Source: Macropodus opercularis (lineage: Eukaryota; Chordata; Actinopteri; Anabantiformes; Osphronemidae). Taken from it: a stretch of DNA of 64,000 bases. Below, piece after piece: positions 33,624 to 45,804 of the stretch (its first letter is position 1; the number at the start of each line of letters is the position of its first letter). The notes under the pieces are model-generated. The model was not told where the DNA came from and did not search any database. It was given only the letters and a program-made list of their open reading frames with translations. The stretch spans positions 496,001 to 560,000 of the forward strand of contig CM061094.1 in NCBI GenBank assembly GCA_030770545.1, read 5' to 3'. Made by a program: the position numbers and the translations under genes.

Positions 33624-34426
33624 ACATGGTTCAGTGCATCAGCGCAGTTCACTACGCGGAGCTGCGGCTCCGCTTCGGGCGGAGAGCAGCGGGGAGGCTG
33701 TCGCGTTCATCGGTGCGCGTGCACGTCAGGATGCTCCTTGGTGTCGCCCAGGATCAGCTGCGTGAAGCCAGCTGGACCAACAGGTTCTAAACGGAACTGA
33801 CTCCACATGATTCTCTGTCCTGTTCTGCACATGACTGTGTCTTTCTGACCTTGAGCTACTGTTATGGGACTGAATATACTATGTTCTAGTCAACTTTATT
33901 TCGCATTGAGTCAGGTGATCACATCCCATTTTACTAACAACCATTCAAATGAAACAACGCTGTTTTCGCAGGGGAAGGTAATAAATGCTAGAAGCCGTGT
34001 GAAAGGTTTGACACTTCAGCAGATCCGTCCTGTTCGCCTCCTGGCTGAGGCCTGAGGCTTCCTGAGCACAGACACCTGCATGAAATCAGAGTTTAGTCCT
34101 GCTATAGCTTGTCTGAAAAGGGCTCTGTGTGAACCAGGAATGTTGCTTGAAGTAAACTTCCCACACTGGGGAGGAGGAGCTCAGCTTCGCAAGCATTTCC
34201 TGTCCATGATCGTGTAAATAAGACTTGATGAAAACCGCAAAAAGGAACAAACAGAAAAGAACCAAGTCCACGTTTAGCTTTTGACCGACACGACCTGCTG
34301 TGTCCGAAAGCGACGGGTTGGGTTGGTGCAAGACTTGAGTTAGCTTTACACAGCCCTTAGTGCTGGTCACCGGGTTCTCTCGTATGATGGGAGACATTTA
34401 CGTCCACTTCCTTTTGAGCTTCTATA

Positions 34427-34479
34427 AATAAAGCAATACTTCAACTGACTGTGTAAAATCGATGAATGAAATGAATAAA
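34427..34479 (+). terminator. foxl1: FOXL1 poly(A) signals
   Basis: Two AATAAA hexamers at 34427-34432 and 34474-34479 follow the FOXL1 stop by about 0.8 kb. They are the first on this strand and suit a short 3'UTR. Confidence 0.5.
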
Positions 34480-37050
34480 ACCTGTGTTTGCCTTGAAAAC
34501 CTAGAGTACATTTCTAACAATATAATCATCTTCACGTGCGTCTGTACACTGGTGTCAAAACAAACCAGAAGGCAGGTTATGACTCACTGAGAACGTTTAC
34601 GAGAGAAATAAAGGAGGAAGAATAACTAAGGACACTAAGCAAAGCACAGACACGGAAACACGCAACACGCCGACTAGAACATGACTGAGACCAGCTGAGG
34701 TCGAAGGCAGCCCAGGGTGACCCGAAGGTCACAGAACGGTAAATATGAAATACAGAAATAACTGATGTGTAGAGTATATAAAAATATAAAACTGCAAAAC
34801 AATTAACAAAGGTGTCGCTAAAAGGCAGCAACCTAACAAGAACCCAAAGTGAAGCATCGCACGCAAACAAACCAGCCTTGAAACTGAGATATACAAGTAA
34901 AAGCACTAAACCCAGTGCAGGTACCAAGAACTAACCGGTCCATCGAAAGAACACGAACCAGCCTGACACAAGGGAAACACTGGACACATGAAGTCAAAGG
35001 CAGCAAACTAACACAGAGGAGCTGAGGGTGAACTTAATCAAACCAAGCGAATACAAATAAAAGCAGCGAACAGACGTAGCAACACGTTCTGTGAGTCTGT
35101 GTTCGGCTCAGGTGAGGAATGAATGAAACATCACGTCCCGCTCGACCCGTCGGAGCCGACTGTGACTGTGGGCAGGAAGCTGCTGTGGAACCAACGTCAG
35201 AGCCAGGTCTGAAGCCGAAGCGCCGGGTAAAACGCTCCCTCATCGTGGTCCCGGTGTCGTCGCTGCTCCGAATCCAAGTGTTTATGATCTTTTTTCACTC
35301 TCTACATAAACTGGCTGCATTGTCCAAATACACAGTCTGATGAAGACTGACGGGCTCAGCATCCAACACACCGGGACGCATCTAAACGCAAACTCCTGCT
35401 TCAACAGTCACCGCTTCATTCAGAACGTGGACGTTGTTCAAGAAACCAGCTGCTGTTTCAAAAGGGAGCAGGCGGGAAACTCCCTGTGGGTCTGGTGCTT
35501 GTCTCGTTTCAGGACAGCACCAACACCCATCACGGTGCCTGTGGTTAAACGTTTTCTAAGCTTCTTCTTGTCTGTCCCTCACCTCGATCACACGCTTTGG
35601 AGAATACGTTTGACCATGGCTTTGTTTCTAGCGCTTTCCCTGCAGGAAGCAGTGAGTAGTTTGGTATTTTCTGTTATTTACCAAGCGTCACGTTCACTTC
35701 ACTGGATCGTTCTGTTCTTGCTGACTCATGAATCCAGTTAAAGCTCCCTCCCTACGCTTGGGTTCGTACTGTTCCTGCGTCCACTCGTTCAGAACTGGTT
35801 TGTCGACTTCAACAGATGAATGAATGAGTAAGTCACAGGGAGCATGTCTGGTGAAGCAGCTGGAAGTAATTGGCTCTCGTCCGAATCACAGGCTGCAGCA
35901 CGAGTCTGTCCTGGCAGAGTCAACCCGCGGAGGAGCCGCTGTCTGTCCGGGCTCCTCTGAACACGTACTTCCGTGTTTGATCAGACTCTCAACCTTGACG
36001 CCTTCGTTCTGTGTCAAACTGACTTAAATCGAGTTCCACCAGGCTGGAGCCCATCGCCTCACAGAGACAGACGACCTCTCACGCCTACGGACTAACCAGC
36101 GTCTCCCAGGCTAAAGCCAAACACCGGACGCACTGGTGCTCCAGCACCTTGACTGAATAATGATGCTCACACTAAGCCATTTTAAACTTGTGTCAGGATT
36201 CTTTTTATGTTTCATGTTGGTTTTAACACTTTTCTGCCCACCACCACAGCCTGAGCATGAAAACTGGTCCAGGGGAATGATTTCATGCCCACAAAGGTTC
36301 ATAACTTATTATGTGGCTTATGTCCTGTTTTGGTAACTAATCCTAAAAAACAAAAGACTCTGGAAAAACTCTGGAGGTGAAAAGTCAAAATGGCCTCCAG
36401 CTGCAAAGCACTCTGGGAACATAAGTCTTCTTCAGTTGAATAACACAACGTAGTGTTACACTTCAGCTGGTCACAAACAAACAAGGCCTTTAAATCGGAC
36501 ACTGCAGAAACGCGATAACAGGCGGTTCTGATGCTGCTTCTCTGCCTCATGGCTTCATCCGTTTTCACTCACATGACAGCAACCGTGTTCGTCTCGTGAT
36601 CCTCCTGCTGCTGAGGCGGAGAGAAGGCACCGGTGGCGGCAGCTACTCAAATACTGCAAGAAGCCAGATGGCGACAGGAAGCGAAGCTGCGAACGCGACC
36701 CAGTGAGGAAGAGGAGGCCCAGTGGTTGAGAGTTACCACGGCAGCAGCTGAGAGGAGGAGGACGATTAGCTCCTTGCCACGCAGGCGCTGTTTCTAGTTC
36801 TACGAGTCAGTTTGGTTCCTTTCACTCTCAGCTTCTTCTTCACCCCCAAAATGAGAGCACACAACACAAAACTAATATTTAGCTCACGTTTGCCGTGAAC
36901 GGGCTGTGGACAACAACACCAGTAGCGAAAGCTCCAGGCCGAGGCCGTGGCGTCACTCGCAGCTGGTCGGTGGAGCAGAGCTCTCATCAAACTCTTCAAC
37001 ATTCTGCAGCTTTGCTTTCACCAACTGTAAACAAATACCCGAGTCTCAGG

Positions 37051-37052
<2 letters not shown>

Positions 37053-37084
<32 letters not shown>
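37053..37084. repeat. (GT)n microsatellite
   Basis: About 16 GT dinucleotides in the FOXL1-KIAA0513 interval. Confidence 0.95.
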
Positions 37085-37087
<3 letters not shown>

Positions 37088-38610
37088 CACCAGCCGCCGG
37101 GACCACCCTGACTCCAGCAGGGAGGACACACTCAGACACTGTGGCCCTGTTCCCCCTGAAGTCAGCAGGGCTCCCCACAGGTGGGACCTCATGCTACAGC
37201 TGGAACCAGACCTGAGAAAGAGGAAACACCTTAAAGCTGCATTAATGATGGATAAGTCCCAGCGTAACTCATAGAACACACGGTGGTACCGAACCCTCGC
37301 AGCATAACAAGCGAGCAGTTTCCTTCAGCATCAAGGCTCCAACTGACAGGAAACGTCTGGCAGCCCCCGAGATCAGCTTAACAGCGGTTTCCCTGGAAAC
37401 ACCACTGGACGAAGGTCAGCTGATCAGTCACCGTGTGAGGGAGGTTTGCTGCACATTTGTGGGGGCTTCTGTCGGTTAGAACACAGCGACTCGTGGCTTC
37501 ATTTCACAGTTCAGGGAGTCATTTAACGGCATCATTCCCAATAAAGCAGTGGAAGAACTGTGGCGTTCAGAGTCGGATCATGTGACGAACTGTTGAAACT
37601 CAGTCTCCTGGCTCCTCACTCAGCTTCGTGGTCGTGTTCCACAGCGACGAGCTGCTGCTCCACGTCACAGCGTGGCCTCCTCCCTCCGGTAGTCGTTCCT
37701 CTCTCTGTCTCATCTCCAGATGTCACCAGAGTCACTGAGGACCAACCAGCCTGTTGTCGCTCTCTTCTCCGTCCCATCACAAACAACACATATTTCATTT
37801 ACTGATGGTGAACAAAGGGAAAGTTCATGAGTCCAAGCGCCTCAGAAGTTTATTTGTGCTGTGATGCAAACATCATGACAATGTAAACACAGAGAAACAA
37901 AGTCAATGCAGCGAGTCCCGGGGAACCTGAATAAATAAATCACTTCCAGTGTTTTTCTCAGCGACACCAGTAGCTGGTGTCTGGTGTTAATTAGACAGAG
38001 GAGGGTGTTGACGGTGTGGCAGCGCTTCGTGTCCAATCACGGCACCGCGAGCACTGCTGTTTATTTATACGTGGCCCGAACCTCCAGCACATTGTCCCGC
38101 TGCTACGGGCCTCAATCAGCATCCTGCTGCCGACGGGAAAGCTGTTTATGGACTCTTTGTCTGATTTGGTGGAGTTTCAGTAGTTCAGTAGTTTCCAGTT
38201 CCGTGTTAAGTTAAAGAACACGCTTTGCATTTCATTTAGGTTAGAGTTTTAGTAATAGACAGAATGAAAACCTTTGGAGAATCAAACGAATGAGACTGGA
38301 CGGAAACGATGCTGTCGGAGTCTTTTGAGTCCGTTTCTACATAGTGTGAAGTATCACAGCAGCAGTCCCGTCCTGTCTGGTTTCAGGACTCGTATGGTCC
38401 ACGCAGTGTGGTGCGACATCTAGTGGACAAAGCAGGACACGCACAACAAACACGACTACACCTCCCTCCCTCATCCACTCTGAGGGAGGAAACATCCACA
38501 CGAAGAAGAACAGTGAGTGGAACCAGACTGAACAATGGCCAGTTTAAGTAAATAACACATCGCTTCTGTATAAAAATGCACGTTGCATCAATTCTTTCAC
38601 CAAAAGTACA

Positions 38611-38616
38611 TTTATT
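38611..38616 (-). terminator. Candidate KIAA0513 poly(A) signal
   Basis: AATAAA on the minus strand, 1.2 kb downstream of the KIAA0513 stop codon. It is the nearest canonical hexamer I find on that side. Confidence 0.35.
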
Positions 38617-39847
38617 GGCATCAGTAACATTAGAGGACCATGCAAACATAAGTGTACAGTGGCACAATAAAGTCCAACGTCTCCGTTAGATGCATCACAC
38701 AGGACGAACCTTTACGCAGGTCCAACAGGAGCCAGCAGTGACCTTCTCAGCCTGGACAAACTAGTTTAACGGCGCGTCACAACCTGAACGACTGGTTCAG
38801 ACTGTCCCCGTATGTGACAGTGGCCTCCCCTTCTCCAAAGCGCTGCTAGGAGCCACTGTTCTTCTCTGAAGAACAGCTGTTTCGCTGCTGTCAATGGGTT
38901 TCACTCGACGCTACTGTAGAAAGGTTGGGGTTAAGTCTGAGTACAACCACGCAGACATAAAAGGCATTTGAGGAACATTATTCAGAAAGAGCCGACAGTG
39001 TAGTGCAAAAGGCTCGGACTGAGCTCGCAGGTCAGGACTTCATGTAGAGGGATCAGACGAGCGAACAGCAGAGAACAACTACTCGGTTTGGAAAAGCACA
39101 GCGACGCTAATGTAGACGAGGCTACGATTCCATATAACTGCAGATGTTCACACAGAACCCGGAACAGAAGGCAAACACTGAATAAGCACAACTACAGTTC
39201 AACACCAATGTTCTTCATCGTCACTAAACTACTGATCCACTGTAATGTTGACATCCTGGCCGTTAAAAGACCGACAACAACAATAACACATCGTACTATA
39301 CAAAGGAACTGATACAGTATTTACAACGTCACGTCTTCGACGCGCATCATCAGAAGTTTGTGTTGACCTGCCACACAGCACATCATCCTCCCGTACGGAC
39401 AGCTACGCACCGAGACGCTGATGAAGAACCTCTCACTGAGAAGAGCTCGGAGCGAAGACAGAGTGAGATGAAGCTGCGAGTCAGGAACCAACCCGTCATC
39501 CAGGTGCAGGAAACGCGTGGAGCTACAGCTAAAGGGAAGAGAGCAGCCTGGATGCTAGTGTTCGCTCAGAGGGTCTGTCACAGGCCTCAAAGCATCAGGT
39601 TTCCTCAACCAACCATGACCAAAAAGTGATTTGACTCCACGTAAAGAGCCAAACAAAGCTATGAGCGTGTGGTTGTGTCTGACACGTCATTGAAAGGTGC
39701 TGTAGATTATTGCTGGGGTTCGCTACAACTACTCTGTGGCTCGGCTCAGTTCATGTCACTTCACAGTCCAGCTCGCAAATGCACACGGTCGTCACCGGAG
39801 GAGGCGAAGACAAACCGCTGATGAGAGGCCGGTGCCGTCAGGGATCA

Positions 39848-42800
39848 TCACTCCGCTGCCACCGTGTCTATGTGCTCAGTCAGCAACTTGTACTGTTCTG
39901 GAAACAAGCAAAACGTTTTCTGAGACGTAGCACATGGTCTGTGTGATTAGCATGCACTCACTGCATTAATACCACTGGACGGGTTGAACGCTTCACCTTC
40001 ATTCAGGTTCCCAATCACCGCCTGCTTCTTCAGGAAGTCGTTGCACAGCTTCTTACTGAGCCCAAACGCCAGCATGTTATGAGTGAAGGTCCTAAAATGC
40101 ACACACAACCCATATTAATGCAGCCGACTGTAACAGTGCAGTTCATCAAAAACGTCATCACTGTACAGCCGTTGATTTGGAACGTCCAATAAATAAATAA
40201 ATAATAAGCCAGAACCAAAAACAAAGAGCGTGTGAGCATCACCGTAGTTACACGGTGATGGATCATGACACAACTCATCTGTGTGAGTGACGAACCGGAC
40301 GTCACTGCTCTTTGATCACAGCTGGGACATAGCTCAGCGCTCGGTCTACAAGAACATTAACTTATAAGGTTCACTGAACTGAAGTGTGTAACAGAGGACG
40401 TTTACAACAGATGCAGTAGACTCCAGTTCACCGACACTAACGAAGGCAACGCTGGTAGTTAGATTCAGTATGGATACGGGTTTGAATCCAGGTGTTTTGG
40501 GAGCATATTTGGGCTTTAAACAAAAAAAAAATTAAAATGTAATGTTTTTTTCCAATTGGCAGATGCTGCAGCGTCGACTGTAAAGCGACAGATGTGGACA
40601 AAACACTAGATGAGTAATGGGTTTGTAGTCACAGCTCCAGTTTCACTGCATGTGTGTAACAGCTACTGTGACATGATACAAGCTCATCCACACTAATGAA
40701 GCCCGCGTTGCTCCGTCCACCGCTTCAGAACAGCAGCGGCGTCCTCACCCCAGTTGGCCGAAGGCAATGTTCTCATCGGTTTTGGAGCGGTCCTCCCTCT
40801 CCTCCTGGGTCATATGACACCACTTCTCCCTGCAGCACAGACACCGAGGGTTGAACCTGCCCTTCCACAGACACGGGTCAGGGGTGGGCCAAGCCGCGGC
40901 AGCCACCCCTGGGTTTGATGCACAGAACAACAGCGAGGAGCCAGAAACGCAGTAACGAAGCATAAAGGAAGCCACCGACGAGTCTTCGGGTTGGAATCAC
41001 AGCATTGCTGTAACATTCACACGGTTAGGTCAAAACATTCTCACGTCCTTCACAGATCTGGAGATGGGAGGATTTAATGAACAGCCACGGGATCCCTTCG
41101 ATAACCTAGTGGCTCATGATGCGACTCACTGGCCACTTTATTGGGCGTTTAGATCCTTCATTCGTCCGTAGCATTTTCACACCAATCCACAGCCGACAGG
41201 CATGCAAATGCACAAAGACATGCAGATAGAGGCGCCGCACATGCAAAGAGGTTAAACACGCGGAGGATGCGTTGACAGATCTGCTGTGGGATGGAGCACA
41301 TCAGCCAGCAGCCAACGAACCAGCCGTCCCAAAGGACGGAGCAGCGAAGACTGGACATTCCACACAGTAACCGTAACAGCTGGCTACAGTCCTCATGTGC
41401 TAATACTGGAAACCAAATGCACAGAAGAAAACGTAAAGCTGCTCTGAGCGCAGCAGATTGATAAAGCACTTTACGTCTACTCTACAGGCGAGTGGCAGCC
41501 AGAGCAGAGGTTTAAGAACAGCAGCATTGTGAAAGTCCCCCAACAGCCCAGTCACAGGCCAAGAAAGACGCAGGCCAGCGAGGCCACAGAGGCTCCGCGC
41601 TACCAGCTGCAGTTTGCCTGCGGATGACAGCCCCGTCTCTCCTGGAGTCTCCAGGTAGAGAGCACTGGGAGGATCGTGGACTTTCTCCGGTGCTTCCAAC
41701 AAGCCAGGAGGCGTGGACCAACATGTACCTGAGAGCCGGCTCCGCTAAACTAACCCCCGATGGAGAGGTCAACGCTGAGGCGGCTCCGAGCCGTGTACGT
41801 GTACACGCAGATACAGGAGTTTAATTTTCATCCCTGTCTTACATTGTCGTCTTTCACTCTACATGTCTTGGTTTCTGTGTTCGTACTACTGCTGTACAAA
41901 TATTGTGTAACTGTTCTAGCGGCATTATGAGCAAACGTCATGTTTCAACAGGCTCCAGCCACCACGGTCCTTACAGACTCATTCAGCCCAAAAGGACCTG
42001 TAGCAGTGGGAGTTCGGTTACAAACTATGACGATGTGAACCGTAGGCTGGTGGCATTAGCCTAATAAACAGCCACTGGGCTGGACCACTAGGACCCAACG
42101 CTGCGCCTGCCCTGCCTCCTCTCACGTTCGCCTGTTCCCGAGTTCAACACAGGAGTTAGGGCGGCAGACATTTAGAAGGACAGACCTCTCATCTTTGTCT
42201 TCCTCCTGCGTCCCCCTGCCCGGCAGCAAGGCAAAGGAGACAAAGGGTTAAAGTCAGGAGAAGACAGTGAGGCGGCAGTGGTTAAGGCAGAAGCGCAGCG
42301 AGTGTCGTTTCTGTCGCCAAGAGTCATCGCACTCAGACAGGGACACACACCTGAACACACACGGCTTCATACACTTCTGCTGTACAGCATTTTTCTGTCG
42401 AGGCTGATCTGATCTCACCTTGTGGTCGGTGATCGTTTAGTCCTCTCACAATGAACGGCATCAAAAAATGCAGCGTTCCAGAACCTCAGCGTGTGCCTGA
42501 GGGAGACAACAGACAAGCAATCACACAAAAGCAACGTCACGCAGCGTCCTCCACTAGGCAGGTACTGACTAACCAGGCTGAAATGACTGGAATAAACACA
42601 TGCAAACAATGGTGCACAAAGCTGCTTGTCACGATAAACTCAGACTCTTTCTAGCATCCTGTCAGACTTATTGGCTTATCTCTTGAGTGACAACTCTGTT
42701 TCCTGCTGCAGGAAAATGAAACTATGTTCGACCGTTCCAGCACCAGGCGACGAACTGATCTGATAAGCCTACACAACAATAGCTTCCCAAACCAGCAGCA

Positions 42801-43118
42801 GACAACCAAGGCACAATGACCGTTGGGTAACAGCCTCGATCCTGCCCTGACCTCTGTATGTGAGACTTACCGACTGTGACAGAGGAACCGGCTCAGCTTA
42901 AAAGGTGACGTTACAACAAGGAGCAACAATTTATTATTTTGATTCACTGCTGGACGTGCAGCTTAATTTCAGAAGATCTTCTAAAACTGCCTGATGTTGT
43001 GTGTTCTGAGCATTTATAAAGCACTTGTATAACCATAGGAGGAGAAGGGCAGCGTTTCCTTCTCAACCCTGCAGCCACGTCAGTTGAAGATCGTTGCCTG
43101 GGCAGTGACATAACCATG

Positions 43119-43160
<42 letters not shown>

Positions 43161-45804
43161 CTGTGCAAAGGTTTTAGCCAGGTGTGAAATAATGCTGTAA
43201 ACAAAGAAAGCTTTCAGAAATATAAATAATCATTGTTTGTTTTTGTCCATTTACAAAGTGAGCAAAATCAACTCAGTCTTTGGTCACTACGTCAGTACTG
43301 TCAGTACTGGAAGTGATGTTTGGCCCCACAGAGCCCTGGTCTCAGCATCATGTGAGTCTGGGATGATGCAGAGACAGAAGGATGTAGAAACCCTGCATCC
43401 ACAGAAGATCTGTGGTTGGTTCTCTAGATGTTGAACAACCTACAGCCCAGTTCCTTCAAACACTGTGAACCTGGAAGATCTGCTGCTGTTTGAAGGTAAA
43501 GGGTGGACACAGCAAACACTGATGTGGTTTAAATTCTCTGCTGTTCACTCACTGCATGTTGTTCATTTATGAAGATAAATGTTTAACACGTCCATTTCTG
43601 AAAACTTTCTGTGTTTACAGCCTTTTTCACACCTGCCTCAAACCTTTGCACAGTCCTGTCGTTGCCCTACTCTGCTAACTGTCCCACTCTTGTCCTTGTG
43701 TCGACTGTCATGATGCGACAGATGCGTCAAAGCCATAACAAGCTTCTGTGAACCTCTTACCAGATGGGCTGCTGCTTCAGGTGGGTGTACAGGTAGACCT
43801 TCAGTCCTTTCTTCTCCTCTGGAGCCTCGGGGACTGAGGAGGGCAAGAAAGCAAAGCATGACAACCAACACAGTTAAATCATGCTAAAACAACAAGAAGA
43901 GATGACACCGTCTAGTGGCTTTAGGCTCTGCTCCTGTGATTGCTGGTGCTTTACCTGGTGAGCTGGGGTTCGTCTCAGCTGGACTCTCCCCATCTCTAGA
44001 AACAGGAAGCATTGTTCATTATACGCACACGTACGTATATAATGAAACATCGAAGAGGTTTGTGCATGTCGCTCACTCAGTCTTAGGAGCCATTGAGCTT
44101 CTGAGCTTGTTCTCCAGGCCTCCAAAGAAGCCCTTGACATCCGTCTTGGATGTACTTTTGAGAAGCCGTTCAGCTGCGTCCTTCTTTCCAGACAGCCAGG
44201 AGTTGGCCTTGTTGAGGTAAGAGTCCAGACCAACGGGGGGTCCTCCACGATCGAGTAGCTCTGAGGGCGACGGCTGGAACTTCCCTGAACAAGGAGTAAA
44301 ATGGCTTGTGATGTAGGTTTACTCGTCTGTGAACGAGGTCATGGCAGTGTTGCATGCTGATGTCACCGCAGTAAGGTAAGCAGAGCTTCCTGCATGTGTG
44401 CGATCTGCTGCTGCTAGAGAAACCACAGGGCCAACGCGTTGGGTAACGCTGCCTGAATCAGCGCTTCGCTTATGTAGCCGGTTTCACTCGGTCCTCGTTA
44501 AAGGGTCTGGGGTGGAACCGTTCAGAGACGGAGCAGCGTTGGATCTTACCCACATAGTAATACGTGAAGCACATGGTCATGAGGTTTTTGGCCGGGGTGT
44601 AGTCGTCCATTTGGTAACACCTGAAACACACCGTTTCTACCTTAGTCACATTTATACGGTATCAGCGTTACCTGTTATCTGTTGCCGTGAAGAGAACGTC
44701 TACTCACTCAAACAGTACCACAGCAAACGACTGCACCAGCCTGTAGAAGGTGGCTTCACTCACGCATTTAGAGTGGCAGCGCTGTGAACACGGATCACAA
44801 TTAGGTGAATTCACTCACAGCTTCCCTTTGTGCTGTAAGCACCACCTGTGGCCCTACACCTGCCCCTCCAGACGTCCCTGCACTCACCTGAGCGCTGACG
44901 TACTTGGCGAACCACTCCCTGCCTTTGCCATTCTCTCCACTGCACAGCTCTCCAAAACGGGCCTTCTCTTCCTGGTCAAAGTCCTCCCTGTGAAAACATG
45001 GACTAATTACCTTCAAAAGAACGGCTCAACACAACCGGTCATTAAATGTCTAGACAACAGACTCCAAATGAATCCACCCAGCTCGGATGACTGGACCCCT
45101 CGACTGAAGTGAGAGTAGTTCATCGCAGTCATCGTGCCTCAAGAGCGAAATCAAATACAGCGAACCCTGATATGATCTGAACGTAGAAACCTTCCGACAT
45201 TTCACTTTGGTCAGACATTAGTTAGATCATTTTACAGAAGCTCAGTAGTGAAGCCCCAGCCTAAAGCACCTGAACCTAAACCTGAAGCGTGGCAGCACCT
45301 CATCGCCTCAAACAGAAGTGATAGAAGAGAGAGACCTGCAGAGACTGAGGCCATGGAGATGCTCCACCCTCTGCCTGAGGAGATGCATGCATGTCATTCT
45401 GATCAGAAATAATAACAAGCCGCGTGTCCTCACTTTCCATGAAACACCTTCTCCACGTAAGCCTTCATGAAGAGCTTCCTCTCCACCGCCTCAGCGTCAG
45501 CGTCCTCTCCGCTGTGAGCAGAAGAGGACGACGACCTCCGCAGCTCCCAGGTATGAGAGGGTGGGTCCATGTCATTATCGCTGTCGGCCGACTCTGTAGC
45601 ATCGCTGTCTCCTTCCTGGGGCTGGTGGCGAAGGTGGGACTTGGTTGGCGTCGTGGGCTCTGGCAGCAGAGGCTGCTGCAGCGCTGCCATGCAAGGCGCT
45701 GGTTCTGGTGAGAAAATGTCTTTGTGGCCTTGGTGTTGACCTGAACTGACAGCTGTGGACTCTGAGGACAGGTCAAAGTCTATGAGGTTGTCCACAGCCT
45801 CCAT
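39848..45804 (-). CDS. kiaa0513: KIAA0513 orthologue, cytoplasmic protein of unclear function
   Basis: This is a conserved vertebrate protein with no settled biochemical function, related in part to the SBF1/SBF2 regulatory region. In human it is abundant in brain. Exons in coding order are 45804-45434, 44987-44888, 44781-44708, 44620-44550, 44284-44077, 43995-43955, 43833-43761, 42496-42419, 42215-42186, 40829-40749, 40091-39997 and 39897-39848. All are GT-AG and in phase, giving 423 aa (human 411). Diagnostic blocks are DATESADSDNDMD, DQEEKARFGELCSGENGKGR, QMDDYTPAKNLMTMCFTYY, KGFFGGLENKL, LRFWNAAFFDAVHCER, REKWCHMTQEERED and YKLLTEHIDTVAAE at the C-terminus. Exon 9 is only 30 bp and its residues are poorly conserved, so it is the least certain. 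The start ATG begins MEAVDNLIDFD, like human METPEVPVGSLIDFG. A Tc1 relic lies in intron 7. Confidence 0.95.
43121..43158. repeat. (AC)n microsatellite
   Basis: Nineteen AC dinucleotides abut the left end of the Tc1 relic in KIAA0513 intron 7. Confidence 0.97.
43161..43653 (+). mobile_element. Tc1/mariner relic with about 60-bp terminal inverted repeats
   Basis: The left end (CTGTGCAAAGGTTT, GGTGTGAAA, GCTGTAAACA, TTTCAGAAAT) reappears inverted at the right end (43594-43653) with only a few differences. Inside, 43400-43500 resembles the 3' end of a Tc1-type transposase gene (GATGTTGAACAACCTACAGC, CAGTTCCTTCAAACACTGTG, TTGAAGGTAAAGGGTGG) but contains stops and most of the transposase is missing. 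It is therefore an internally deleted, dead element. It lies in KIAA0513 intron 7, directly after an AC microsatellite. Confidence 0.8.

Larger units (their letters stand above)
34480..39847. other. FOXL1-KIAA0513 convergent interval
   Basis: No coding exon is recognised. The genes on both sides point into this region, so the right part (about 38.6-39.8 kb) is probably the KIAA0513 3'UTR. A GT microsatellite lies at 37053-37084. Several AT-rich and purine-rich stretches have no assignable identity. The best minus-strand poly(A) candidates for KIAA0513 are 38611-38616 and 37849-37854. Confidence 0.6.

Noticed and set aside
41127..41145. CACTGGCCACTTTATT sequence as a second full repeat
   Set aside because: Only this core is shared with the end of the SINE at 17.77 kb. 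No extended match was visible, so no element was called.
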